Positions 1 to 7,252 of a stretch of 12,116 nt of DNA are shown here, piece by piece; the stretch's first letter is position 1; the number at the start of each line of letters is the position of its first letter. Location of the stretch: contig JAPLML010000371.1 of assembly GCA_026387055.1 (NCBI GenBank), positions 1 through 12,116 on the forward strand, written 5' to 3'. Below the pieces are notes generated by a model that was not told where the DNA came from, did no database searches, and saw only the letters and a list, made by a program, of their open reading frames with translations. Position numbers and translations under genes: made by a program. This DNA comes from Planctomycetota bacterium. GTDB lineage: Bacteria > Planctomycetota > Phycisphaerae > FEN-1346.

Positions 1-67
1 CCGCGCCGTCGACGCCATGAAGGCGGGCCGGCGGCTGGAACTGAAACCCGAGGACTTCAAGGTGTGA
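1..67 (+). CDS. 3' end of an unidentified gene (partial)
   Basis: The window opens inside a + strand reading frame whose last residues are RAVDAMKAGRRLELKPEDFKV, ending at TGA 65-67. The composition (GC-rich third positions, a Lys/Glu-rich amphipathic end) is that of a real protein. Endings of this kind occur on some Gfo/Idh/MocA-type proteins of Planctomycetota, but 21 residues do not allow a family assignment. It lies about 330 bp upstream of the DUF6807 gene in the same orientation, so it may belong to the same functional cluster. Confidence 0.5.
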   Translation, partial: RAVDAMKAGRRLELKPEDFKV

Positions 68-71
68 TGAC

Positions 72-88
72 GGGGGAGGCTTTCCCCC
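72..88 (+). terminator. Weak terminator-like hairpin after the partial gene
   Basis: GGGGGA (72-77) pairs with TCCCCC (83-88) around a 5-nt loop, starting 4 nt after the stop codon of the partial gene. It is followed by a C-rich pyrimidine run rather than a T run, so intrinsic termination is only possible, not clear. Confidence 0.25.
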
Positions 89-398
89 CCTCTCCCCTCG
101 CGGGAGTATGTGTCTAGCGAGTGTGTCATTGTCCCGATAGCTGTTGTGGCACGGGCGGCTGGTCCGGGCGTGGCTGTGCGGCGGCCACCTGGCCCACGGC
201 CGGTCGATCCGGCCGGTCCACGGCCGGCGGGGTACGCTGGACCCGTACTCCCGTCAAGGGGGGGACGGATGGGTGAGCACGGCCCGCCGTGGCACACGGC
301 AAAGAGCCGAAGTACGAAATCGTATCTGGTAATATCGCGATCAAGGAGCTCAAGGAACCCGCGCCCAAGTAGGCCGCCAAGGAAGGTGGAGAAAAACG
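89..398. other. Intergenic stretch upstream of the DUF6807 gene
   Basis: No convincing gene. It holds repeated CCACGGCCGG / GGCCGGTC motifs at about 194-232, which can fold into GC-rich hairpins. It also holds a small inverted repeat TACGA-AA-TCGTA at 313-324 and the doubtful mini-ORF listed separately. The Shine-Dalgarno sequence GGTGGAG (385-391) for the next gene is at its right end. I see no good sigma-70-type promoter. Confidence 0.5.
289..372 (+). CDS. Doubtful 27-aa ORF (or remnant of a gene end)
   Basis: In a frame different from its surroundings, a possible GTG at 289 opens a charged peptide containing KEPKYEIVSGNIAIKELKE and ending at TAG 370-372, 27 nt before the DUF6807 start. 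The alternating hydrophobic/charged pattern looks protein-like, unlike the Arg/Pro/Ser-rich translations of the other frames here. No Shine-Dalgarno is well placed, and TGA 274-276 closes the frame upstream. It may be a small leader protein or the last fragment of a decayed gene. Function unknown. Confidence 0.22.
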   Translation: MAHGKEPKYEIVSGNIAIKELKEPAPK

Positions 399-1499
399 AT
401 GCGACTGGCGACGTGCCTGACCCTGTGTGCAGCACTCGCGGCCCTCGGTGCTTCCCTCGCCCCGGCCGCTGCGGCGCCCGCACCGGCCGGCGGCGGCTTC
501 TCGTTCGATGACAAGACGGGCGAGTGCCTCGACGTCAAGCTCGACGGCCGCCTCGTCGCCCGCTACATGTACGCCTACGATCCCTCCACCGCCGAGTCGA
601 AGAACGAGACCTACAAGCCGTACCTCCACGTCTTCGCCGCCGACGGCAAGGCCCCCATCACCAAGGGCGTCGGCGGACAGTTCACGCACCATCGCGGCAT
701 CTTCATCGGGTGGCAGAAGATCAAGTTCGACGGCAAGACCTACAACCTCTGGGAGATGGCGGGCGGAACGCTCGTGCACCAGAAGTTCCTCGACCAGACC
801 GCCGGGCCGGACAAGGCGTCCTTCACGTCGCTCGTCAACTGGAACGACAAAGAGGGAAAGACGATCATCGAGGAGGAGCGGACTCAAGTCTTCTACAAGC
901 GCCCCGCCCCCACGCTCGTCCTCGTGGACTTCGTCTCGAAACTCAAAGCCCCGCGCGGCGACGTGACGCTCGACGGCGATCCGGAACACGGCGGCGTCCA
1001 GTACCGCCCGCACGACGCCGTCGAGAAGACCATGACCAAGTACTTCTTCCCGAAGGAGAACGTAGACCTGAAGAAGGACTTCGACCTGCCGTGGGTCAGC
1101 CTGTCGTACACCCTGAGCGCCAAGCGCTACACCGTCATCGACTTCAATCACCCCGACAACCCGAAGGGCACGGTATACTCGGCCTACCGCGACTATGGGC
1201 GGTTCGGCGCGTTCTTCAAGAAGGACATCAAGTCCGGCGAGGCGCTGACCGTCAAGTACCGGTTCTGGGTCCTTTCGGGCGAGATGCCCGCCATCCAGGA
1301 CATCGACACGCAGGTCGAGGATTTCGCGAAGCCCGCGAAGCCGGGAGCAAGGCCGCGATGGGTGCGCGGCGGCTCTCCTGAGCCGCCGCGCCACAGCCGA
1401 CCCCGCGGCGCAGACTACGCACGAACGCGGCGGGTCAGGAGACCCGCCGCGCACGAGTTGATGAACCACCGATGCCCCATGACGAAAGACCCCCAATGA
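399..1499 (+). CDS. Secreted DUF6807 ('PmoA-like') family protein
   Basis: The 366-aa product starts with a Sec-type signal peptide (Met-Arg, hydrophobic stretch to about residue 20, Ala-rich cleavage region near 25). ATG 399 is supported by GGTGGAG at 385-391, 7 nt upstream. The mature part has the DUF6807 signature HHRGIFIGW at residues 97-105, followed by beta-rich sequence to about residue 316. The family is often annotated 'methane oxygenase PmoA', but it is unrelated to particulate methane monooxygenase; it is common in carbohydrate-degradation clusters of Planctomycetota, with biochemical role unproven. Residues after about 317 (Arg/Pro-rich, 50 aa) do not look like the family: they are translated from two palindromic repeat copies at 1362-1454. 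The true ancestral stop was probably lost near 1350. The frame ends at TGA 1497-1499, overlapping the next gene's ATG by ATGA, which suggests translational coupling. Confidence 0.85.
   Translation: MRLATCLTLCAALAALGASLAPAAAAPAPAGGGFSFDDKTGECLDVKLDGRLVARYMYAYDPSTAESKNETYKPYLHVFAADGKAPITKGVGGQFTHHRGIFIGWQKIKFDGKTYNLWEMAGGTLVHQKFLDQTAGPDKASFTSLVNWNDKEGKTIIEEERTQVFYKRPAPTLVLVDFVSKLKAPRGDVTLDGDPEHGGVQYRPHDAVEKTMTKYFFPKENVDLKKDFDLPWVSLSYTLSAKRYTVIDFNHPDNPKGTVYSAYRDYGRFGAFFKKDIKSGEALTVKYRFWVLSGEMPAIQDIDTQVEDFAKPAKPGARPRWVRGGSPEPPRHSRPRGADYARTRRVRRPAAHELMNHRCPMTKDPQ
1362..1454. repeat. Two inverted copies of a 29-nt palindromic (REP/BIME-like) element
   Basis: Copy 1 is at 1362-1390 on +; its stem is 1364-1375 paired with 1380-1391 (12 bp) and its loop is TCCT. 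Copy 2 is at 1426-1454, read on the - strand; its stem is 1426-1436 with 1441-1451 (11 bp) and its loop reads AGGA on +. Aligned in the same direction the copies agree at 27 of 29 positions, and the two differences are the two halves of one base pair (C-G swapped for G-C), so the hairpin is conserved by compensation. Two inverted hairpins 35 nt apart are the arrangement of bacterial REP pairs (BIMEs). They lie inside the reading frame of the DUF6807 gene's 3' extension, just before the transporter start. Confidence 0.8.
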
Positions 1500-3358
1500 C
1501 CGACACCCCGGCAGCGCCGACCCGCGGCGCGATGGCCATGGCCCTCGCGGCAGCCCTCCGGGGCTGGATGTTCGACGGCCTAGAGATGGGCCTGTTCCCT
1601 CTCGTCGGCCGGCCCGCCCTGAGGGAGTTGATCGGCGCCAGCGTCGACCAGGACTACGGCTGGTGGTTCTCGGCCATCATGGCGATGTTCCTGGTCGGGG
1701 CGGCCTGCGGGGGCCTGATCTTCGGCTGGCTGGGCGACCGCATCGGCCGCGTCCGGGCCATGGTCTGGAGCGTGGCCACGTATGCCATCTTCTCCGGCCT
1801 CTGCGGATTCTCGCAGGCCCCGTATCAGCTCGCGATCCTGCGGTTCATCGCCTCGCTGGGCATGGGCGGCGAGTGGGCGCTCGGGGTGGCGCTGGTCATG
1901 GAGATCTGGCCGTCGCGCTTCCGCCCGATGCTGGCCGGCATTATCGGCGCCGCGTCCAACGTCGGCTTCCTCGCGATCGGCCTGGTGGGCCTGGGCCTCT
2001 CGCAGGTCATCGACGACCTGGGCGGGGTCCTTCTCCGCGTCGGCCTGCCGCAGGCATGGGTGACGCCGCTTCTGGCCAACTCGGGTTGGCGGCTGATCCT
2101 GTTCATCGGGGCAACGCCCGCCGTGCTGGCCCTCCTGATCCAGATTTGCGTCCCGGAATCCACGCGCTGGAAGCACGCCGCCGCCACCGCGCCCAAGAAC
2201 CGCATCTCCGACATTTTCAAGGGCGGCCTGGCCAAGGTGGCCCTGCTGGGCGCCCTGCTGGGAGCCATCGCCCTCTTGGGCACGTGGGGATCGGTCCAGT
2301 GGATCCCCTCCTGGGCGAACAAGATGAGCAAACTGCTCCCGCCCGACGCCCACTTCGCCAAGACGGCCACGTCGCTCACCCAGATCGCCTCGGCCAGCGG
2401 GGCGATCATCGGCTGCATCCTCGGCGCCCTCTTCGCCCAGTGGACCAGCCGCCGCATCGGCTACTTCACGCTGTGCGTCCTCTCGCTGGCGACGTGCCAG
2501 TACATCTTCCGCGCCCCGGCGGAACTGGGGTGGCCGTTCTTCCTGATGGTGTTCGCGGTGGGCGGGCTGACCGCCGCCTTCTACGGCTGGCTGCCGCTGT
2601 ACCTGCCGGAGCTCTTCCCGACGCGCATTCGCGCCACCGGCCAGGGGTTCGCGTTCAACTCGGGCCGCGTCCTGGCTGCCGCCGGCACGATCGGCAGCGG
2701 CGGCCTGCTGACGTTCTTCAAGGAAGACTACGCCGCCGCCGGCGCCATCACGTGCCTGGTGTACATCCTCGGCATGATTGTCATCTGGTTCTGCCCGGAA
2801 ACGAAAGGCAAGCCCCTGCCGGAGTGGATGACGAGGCTCAAGCGATGCATCGACGCCGAGGCCGGTGAAGCCGTTTCGAGGAAGGTCCTCGTCAAGACGG
2901 AGCAGTTTGACGGGACGTCGAACTACGCACAGAAAGCCGAGTGGATAAGGAACGCCGTCCAACGTCTCGCGAAGGAAACGGGCAAGGCGACGGCGAGGAG
3001 GGTCATGCAGGCCTGCGGGATGAAGTGCTGCGGCCCCACGCAGCAGAAGCGCGCAAGGCAGTTCATGGCGGAAACGGGATCGATCGAGGGCCTGCTCGCC
3101 AGGCTGAATGAGGCAGGCATCGGCGGGGGGAGGCTGAGACTGAAGAGCGACAGCACGATCACGGGCGGCTACGACTGGTGCTACTGCGGGCGGGTGAAGC
3201 AGACCAGGGAGCCGTTCCCCACGGACACATACTGCCATTGCTCAACGGGGTGGTACAGGTCCCTGTTCGAGGCGGCGCTCGGCAAGCCCGTGAAGGTGAG
3301 ACTCAAGCAGTCCATCCTGCAGGGGGCGGCGAGCTGTGAGTTCGAGATAGAGTGGTGA
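1496..3358 (+). CDS. MFS sugar-type transporter fused to a Cys-rich C-terminal domain
   Basis: The 620-aa product has two parts. Residues 1-445 are a 12-helix major facilitator of the sugar/metabolite:H+ symporter type. They include the loop 2-3 motif GWLGDRIGRVR (77-87), the half-signature PELFPTRIRATGQG (371-384) and the usual end of the fold, PETKGKPLPE (434-443). Residues about 462-620 are a soluble extension not normal for this family, with Cys at 507, 511, 512, 562, 564, 580, 582 and 614 and an ending like YCHCSTGWYRSLFEAALGKP. That pattern resembles the small V4R/ATC-hydrolase-like sensor domains (perhaps DUF6144; tentative). Codon use breaks at the junction: 11 of 14 Arg codons in the tail are AGG/AGA, but only about 2 of 20 in the transporter. 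ATG 1496 overlaps the previous stop (ATGA). An in-frame ATG at 1472 would add eight residues; neither has a strong Shine-Dalgarno. It probably imports a sugar or organic acid for the adjacent catabolic genes. Confidence 0.85.
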   Translation: MTDTPAAPTRGAMAMALAAALRGWMFDGLEMGLFPLVGRPALRELIGASVDQDYGWWFSAIMAMFLVGAACGGLIFGWLGDRIGRVRAMVWSVATYAIFSGLCGFSQAPYQLAILRFIASLGMGGEWALGVALVMEIWPSRFRPMLAGIIGAASNVGFLAIGLVGLGLSQVIDDLGGVLLRVGLPQAWVTPLLANSGWRLILFIGATPAVLALLIQICVPESTRWKHAAATAPKNRISDIFKGGLAKVALLGALLGAIALLGTWGSVQWIPSWANKMSKLLPPDAHFAKTATSLTQIASASGAIIGCILGALFAQWTSRRIGYFTLCVLSLATCQYIFRAPAELGWPFFLMVFAVGGLTAAFYGWLPLYLPELFPTRIRATGQGFAFNSGRVLAAAGTIGSGGLLTFFKEDYAAAGAITCLVYILGMIVIWFCPETKGKPLPEWMTRLKRCIDAEAGEAVSRKVLVKTEQFDGTSNYAQKAEWIRNAVQRLAKETGKATARRVMQACGMKCCGPTQQKRARQFMAETGSIEGLLARLNEAGIGGGRLRLKSDSTITGGYDWCYCGRVKQTREPFPTDTYCHCSTGWYRSLFEAALGKPVKVRLKQSILQGAASCEFEIEW

Positions 3359-3368
3359 CGGCGGTCGG

Positions 3369-3386
3369 GCGGCGCCGCAGCGCCGC
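3369..3386 (+). terminator. GC-rich hairpin after the transporter gene
   Basis: GCGGCGC (3369-3375) pairs with GCGCCGC (3380-3386) around loop CGCA, beginning 10 nt after the transporter stop. No T run follows, so it may act as an mRNA 3' end stabiliser or a weak terminator. It also sits just beyond the end of the antisense gene fragment. Confidence 0.3.
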
Positions 3387-3397
3387 GGGCGGGGCGG

Positions 3398-3547
3398 TCA
3401 GCGGAGGCTCAGGGCCGGCTGGGGCTGCTGGATGAACCACTCATAGCCGCCGGACAGGACCACGTCGCGGATGTCGTCTGCGCGCTCGACGGGCCCGAAC
3501 GTCTCGATCCAGAATGAAAGGTCGATACCGCCGCGCTCGCAGCATGT
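3398..3547 (-). pseudogene. Orphan C-terminal fragment of a gene, opposite strand
   Basis: Read on the - strand, 49 codons end at TGA (3398-3400) and include GIDLSFWIETFGPVER and SGGYEWFIQQPQPALSLR. This is globular-protein-like sequence, unlike the low-complexity antisense translations elsewhere in the window. The frame is closed upstream by TAA (3548-3550) and contains no ATG. No continuation was found in the other two frames, so only the 3' end of a gene remains. The family was not recognised; the aromatic-rich end is compatible with a carbohydrate-active or TIM-barrel protein, but that is a guess. A scar of a deletion or rearrangement is the simplest reading. Confidence 0.45.
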
Positions 3548-3612
3548 TTAATCGGCCGGACGGCGTGGCCGCCAGGCGAAATTGCGTGCGACCCACACCA
3601 TAACCTGCTACA

Positions 3613-3662
3613 TTCAGCCGTCCAGCTTGTCGAAGATCCGCCTCGGGCGGGCTGGGTGCGTG
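3613..3662 (+). repeat. Structured repeat, copy A (TTCAGCCG element)
   Basis: Begins TTCAGCCG, then CCAGC (3622-3626) pairs with GCTGG (3651-3655), enclosing a 5' bulge TTGTCGAAGAT and an inner stem CCGCC (3638-3642)/GGCGG (3646-3650) with loop TCG. It ends GGGTGCGTG. It matches copy B, 85 nt downstream, in layout and in the unpaired bulge, while the stems differ by compensating changes. It lies in the leader region of the Gfo/Idh/MocA gene. Confidence 0.7.
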
Positions 3663-3663
3663 A

Positions 3664-3691
3664 CGTTTAGCCGTCGCCGGTACGGCGACGG
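3664..3691 (+). repeat. GTTTAG-palindrome element, copy 1
   Basis: CGTTTAG is followed by a perfect 9-bp hairpin: CCGTCGCCG (3671-3679), loop GTA, CGGCGACGG (3683-3691). The 27 nt from 3664 to 3690 recur exactly at 7313-7339. Here the stem is followed by a T-rich TCCTTATTT, so it could double as an intrinsic terminator for transcripts from the left. It sits between structured repeats A and B. Confidence 0.75.
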
Positions 3692-3697
3692 TCCTTA

Positions 3698-3746
3698 TTT
3701 AGCCGCCCAGATTGTCGAAGAGTCGCCGTGGCGACCTGGGCGCGTG
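3698..3746 (+). repeat. Structured repeat, copy B (TTTAGCCG element)
   Basis: Begins TTTAGCCG; CCCAG (3706-3710) pairs with CTGGG (3736-3740), with the same bulge core TTGTCGAAGA and an inner stem GTCGC (3722-3726)/GCGAC (3731-3735), then GGGCGCGTG. Relative to copy A, both strands of the inner stem changed together. It ends about 50 nt before the Gfo/Idh/MocA start, so it would lie in that gene's 5' leader if transcription begins upstream. Confidence 0.7.
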
Positions 3747-3796
3747 TGGCTGCTGCCGCACGCTGACGCACAATCTCATTTAGGAGAACCGATATT

Positions 3797-5086
3797 ATGC
3801 TCAAACGCACAGCCGTCTCACGACGCGAGTTCCTGAAGGGCGCCGCGGCCCTCGCCCTGGCCGGGCCCTACGTGGTCACGTCCGCGGCCCTCGGCGCCGG
3901 CGACAGGCCGGCGGCCAGCAACCGCATCACGATGGCCCACATCGGCATCGGCAACCAGGGCAGCGGACACTTCGGCGGCATGCTCGGCAACGCCGAGGCC
4001 CAGATCCTCGCGGTCGGCGACGTCCGCCAGTGGGTCCGCGACAAGTGCCAGAAGGCCGTCGAGGACCGCTACGGCCAGGCCAAGGCCAGCGGCGAGTACA
4101 AGGGCTGCGCCGCCTACAACGACTTCCGCGAGATCGCCGCCCGGACCGACATCGACGCCACCGTCGTTGCCGTGCCCGACCACTGGCACGCCCTCGTGGC
4201 CATCGAGCTCCTCAAGTCCGGCAAGGACGTCTACTGCGAGAAGCCGCTCGCGCTGACGATCAAGCAGGCACGGGCGATGGTCACGGCCACCCGCCGCTAC
4301 GGCCGCGTGTTCCAGACAGGCAGCCAGCAGCGCTCCAGCGCCGAGTTCCGCAAGGCCTGCGAACTGGTGCGCAACGGACGCATCGGCAAGGTCCTCACCG
4401 TCAACGTCAACGTGGGCGGCCCGTCGACCGAGCGGTACTATCCGGAGGAGCCCATCCCGGAAGGTTTCGACTGGGAGTTCTGGCTCGGCCCCGCCCCGTG
4501 GGCGCCGCACAACAGCGAGCGGTGCAGCGGCAACTACGGCGGCGGATGGCGGATGGTCCGCGACTATTCCGGCGGCATGATGACCGACTGGGGCGCCCAC
4601 CACTTCGACATCGCCCAGTGGGGCCTCGGCATGGACAACACCGGCCCGGTCGAGATCCTCCCGCCCGACGGCAAGGACGTCCCGCGCCTGACCTACAAGT
4701 ATGCCAACGGCGTCGTCATGTATCACGGCGGCGGGGGCAACGGCGTCCTCTTCACCGGCGAGAAGGGCAAGGTCGAGGTCAACCGCGGCTACTTCAAGAG
4801 CTACCCCGACGAGATCGGCCAGGAGCCGCTCGGCCCCAGCGACATCCGCCTCTACGCGAGCAACAACCACATGGCCGACTTCTTCCAGTGCATGAAGACC
4901 CGCCAGCGCCCCATCTGCGACGTCGAGATCGGCTGCCGCAGCGTCAGCGTCTGCCATCTCGGCAACATCGCGGTCTGGATCAACCGGCCCCTCAAGTGGG
5001 ACCCTGTCAAGGAAGAGATCATCGGCGACCCCGAAGCCTCGCGGTGGCTCGACCGGCCGATGCGCGCCCCCTGGCACCTTGGATAA
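3797..5086 (+). CDS. Tat-exported Gfo/Idh/MocA family oxidoreductase
   Basis: A 429-aa NAD(P)-dependent dehydrogenase-fold protein. It has a twin-arginine signal, SRREFLKG at residues 8-15, followed by a hydrophobic stretch, so it should be exported folded with its cofactor. The Rossmann part shows GIGNQG (50-55), an acidic ribose-binding residue D75 and the family hallmark EKP at 148-150; the C-terminal alpha/beta domain has DWGAHHFD at 264-271 with the candidate catalytic/metal-binding His pair. Such Tat-type Gfo/Idh/MocA enzymes are abundant in Planctomycetota and act on sugars or sugar acids, usually with tightly bound NAD(H); the substrate here cannot be read from sequence. AGGAG (3782-3786), 10 nt before ATG 3797, supports the start. 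It is 12 nt from the next gene, hence one operon. Length is normal. Confidence 0.93.
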   Translation: MLKRTAVSRREFLKGAAALALAGPYVVTSAALGAGDRPAASNRITMAHIGIGNQGSGHFGGMLGNAEAQILAVGDVRQWVRDKCQKAVEDRYGQAKASGEYKGCAAYNDFREIAARTDIDATVVAVPDHWHALVAIELLKSGKDVYCEKPLALTIKQARAMVTATRRYGRVFQTGSQQRSSAEFRKACELVRNGRIGKVLTVNVNVGGPSTERYYPEEPIPEGFDWEFWLGPAPWAPHNSERCSGNYGGGWRMVRDYSGGMMTDWGAHHFDIAQWGLGMDNTGPVEILPPDGKDVPRLTYKYANGVVMYHGGGGNGVLFTGEKGKVEVNRGYFKSYPDEIGQEPLGPSDIRLYASNNHMADFFQCMKTRQRPICDVEIGCRSVSVCHLGNIAVWINRPLKWDPVKEEIIGDPEASRWLDRPMRAPWHLG

Positions 5087-5098
5087 AGGAACACCCCC

Positions 5099-7252
5099 AT
5101 GAAACTCTCCACCCTTCTGTGCACGGCTGCCGCCGTACTCCTGGTGGGCGCCGGCCTGGCGCGAGCCGCCGAGGCCGACGCCGGGGCCCTCCTCAAGGAA
5201 CTCAAGGGCGAGGCCGAGCCGGTGAAACGCTCGGCCGCCGAGCTGGAGGCCGCGTACGCCCAGGCCCTCGCCTCGCTGCTGCCCGACATGGCGAGCGACG
5301 ACCTCAAGAAACGCTCCGACTCGCAAGGCGACTGGTCGAAGATCTGCCTGCGGGCCGGCCGGCCCGGCGCCGAGGACGATCGTGCCGCCGCCTGCAAGGC
5401 CATGCTTCCGAAGCTGGGGGCCGACACACCGCCGCTGACGCGCGTGTGGCTGATCCGCCAGCTCCAGCTCATCGGCAAGGGCGAGTCGGTGGCCGCCCTG
5501 GTGGCGCTCCTGGATGACAAGGACGCGCTCGTTCGCGAATCCGCCCGACGCGCGGTCCAGGCGAACCCCGCGCCGGAGGCCGGGCAGGCGCTTCTGGCCG
5601 CCCTGCCGAAGGCCGACAGCCCGGCGTGGCGCGTGGCGATCATCAACGCCTGCGCCGCCCGCAAGAACGCCGCCGCCGTGGCGGCGATCGCCAAGTACCT
5701 CGCCGACAATGACGAATCGGTCGCCCTCGCCGCGGCCGCGGGGCTCGGCAAGATCGGCGGCGCGGAGGCCGCCGCGGCCCTGGCCGCCGCCAAAGCCAAG
5801 GCCACGGGCAAGCTCCTGCCGGTGGTCCTCGACGCCTGGCTCCTGTGCGCCGACCAGTTCGTGGCCGACGGCAAGAAGGACGCCGCCCTGCCCATCTACG
5901 ACGCGCTCTACGCGGCGAACAACCCCGATCGCTTCCGCATCGCGGCGCTTCGCGGCATCGTCCTCGTCAAGGGCGAAGACGCCGTGCCGATTCTCACCGA
6001 GATTCTGACGGGCAGCAACGCCCGGCTGCGCGGCATCGCCCTGTCGTTCATGCGAGAGGTCCCCGGGACGGGCGCCGCGAAGGCAATGGCGGCGCTCCTG
6101 CCGAAACTCGCCCCGGCCGCCCAGGTCGACATCCTCAACGAGCTCGGCTCGCGCGGCGATCCGGCGACCAAGAGTGCGGTCCTGGCCGCCGCCAAGAGCG
6201 ATGACGCCGGCGTGCGCGTCGCGGCCCTGAAGGCCCTCGGCGGCGTGGGCGATGCCGCCGACATCGGCACGCTGGCCCAGGCGACCGCCGCCGAAGGCCC
6301 CGAGCGCGACGCGGCGCGCTTCGCCCTCGACCATCTGCGCGGCCAGGCGGTGGACCAGGCGATGATCTCGGCCCTGGCGTCGGCCGATGCCAAGGTCCGG
6401 CCGGAACTCCTCCGCAGCCTTGCCTCCCGCCGCGTCGCGGCGGCCGTCGCGCCCCTGGCCAAGTACGTGGAAGACGCCGATGCCGCCACGCGCATCGAGG
6501 CCATCAAGGGCCTGGAAACGCTCGGCGATGAGAAGGTCGCGGGGCTCATCATCAGAGCCATCGCGAACGCCAAGCAGGACGATGAGCGGCAGGCCGCCGA
6601 GAAGACCCTCGGCGCCATCTGCGCTCGCGCGGCCGACAAAGATGCCGCCGCCGACACCGTGATCAAGGCCGCCGGAAGCGCCACGGGCCAGGCCAAGGCG
6701 TCGCTCCTCAGGGCGCTGGGCAAGGTCGGCGGCGCGAAGGCCCTCGCGGCGATCAAGGCGAACCTCAAGGACGCCGACGCGGCCGCTCAGGAGGCCGCCT
6801 TCCGCACGCTGGCCGACTGGCCGGACGGCGCCGCCGCGGCGGACCTCCTGGAACTCGCCAAGACCGAGACCAAGGCCGCCAACCAGGTGCTCGCGCTTCG
6901 CGGCTACGTCCGCCTCATCACCGTCGGCAACCGGCCGGTGGCCGAGAAGGTGAAGATGTGCCAGGAAGCCCTCGCGGCGGCCAAGCGGCCCGACGAGAAG
7001 CGCCTGGTTCTCGGCCCGCTTGCCGACCTCAACACGCTGGAGGCCCTGAAGACGGCGGCCCCGCTCATGGACGAGGCGGGCGTAAAGGAAGAGGCCGCCT
7101 CCGCCGCCGTCAAGATCTCCAAGAAACTCGGGGGCAGACTTCCTGCCGAGGTCAAGGACGCCATGGAAAAGGCCCTGACGATCACCCGGAATGACCGCGT
7201 GAAGAAGGACGCCCAGGACGTCCTGAAGAAGGTCGCGCCCGCGAAGAAGTGA
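5099..7252 (+). CDS. Secreted HEAT-repeat protein
   Basis: A 717-aa protein with a Sec signal peptide (hydrophobic residues 5-21, likely cleavage after ARA near residue 24), then a chain of helical repeats of about 30-40 residues to the end. Repeat units of the HEAT/PBS-lyase type are visible, for example LVALLDDKDALVRESARRAV, SDDAGVRVAALKALGGVGDA and DADAATRIEAIKGLETLGDE. Composition is extremely Ala/Lys/Asp-rich. No heme-binding CXXCH or catalytic domain is seen, so it is likely a periplasmic scaffold or binding protein, possibly partnering the exported oxidoreductase encoded 12 nt upstream; that pairing is inferred from the operon only. AGGA (5087-5090), 8 nt before ATG 5099, supports the start. 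The stop codon lies inside a 44-bp tandem duplication, so the last codons are present twice in the DNA. Confidence 0.88.
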   Translation: MKLSTLLCTAAAVLLVGAGLARAAEADAGALLKELKGEAEPVKRSAAELEAAYAQALASLLPDMASDDLKKRSDSQGDWSKICLRAGRPGAEDDRAAACKAMLPKLGADTPPLTRVWLIRQLQLIGKGESVAALVALLDDKDALVRESARRAVQANPAPEAGQALLAALPKADSPAWRVAIINACAARKNAAAVAAIAKYLADNDESVALAAAAGLGKIGGAEAAAALAAAKAKATGKLLPVVLDAWLLCADQFVADGKKDAALPIYDALYAANNPDRFRIAALRGIVLVKGEDAVPILTEILTGSNARLRGIALSFMREVPGTGAAKAMAALLPKLAPAAQVDILNELGSRGDPATKSAVLAAAKSDDAGVRVAALKALGGVGDAADIGTLAQATAAEGPERDAARFALDHLRGQAVDQAMISALASADAKVRPELLRSLASRRVAAAVAPLAKYVEDADAATRIEAIKGLETLGDEKVAGLIIRAIANAKQDDERQAAEKTLGAICARAADKDAAADTVIKAAGSATGQAKASLLRALGKVGGAKALAAIKANLKDADAAAQEAAFRTLADWPDGAAAADLLELAKTETKAANQVLALRGYVRLITVGNRPVAEKVKMCQEALAAAKRPDEKRLVLGPLADLNTLEALKTAAPLMDEAGVKEEAASAAVKISKKLGGRLPAEVKDAMEKALTITRNDRVKKDAQDVLKKVAPAKK

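Noticed and set aside
399..1499. Reading the DUF6807 gene as a methane monooxygenase subunit (PmoA)
   Set aside because: The name is a historical database label. The protein has a signal peptide and a soluble beta-rich fold, with none of the membrane helices of PmoA, and no pmoB or pmoC is nearby.
126..3238. Long - strand frames opposite the DUF6807 and transporter genes (126-1496 and 1580-3238)
   Set aside because: Both are shadows of recognised + strand families; the products are Arg/Ala/Gly-rich and lack domains.
3613..3746. CRISPR array
   Set aside because: There are only two imperfect units with covarying stems and no regular spacers; the copies differ where CRISPR repeats would be identical.
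3818..6334. A very long open frame on the - strand opposite the oxidoreductase and HEAT genes
   Set aside because: It is the antisense shadow of two well-supported genes. Its translation is Gly/Ala/Arg/Val-rich low complexity with no motifs, a common effect of high GC content.
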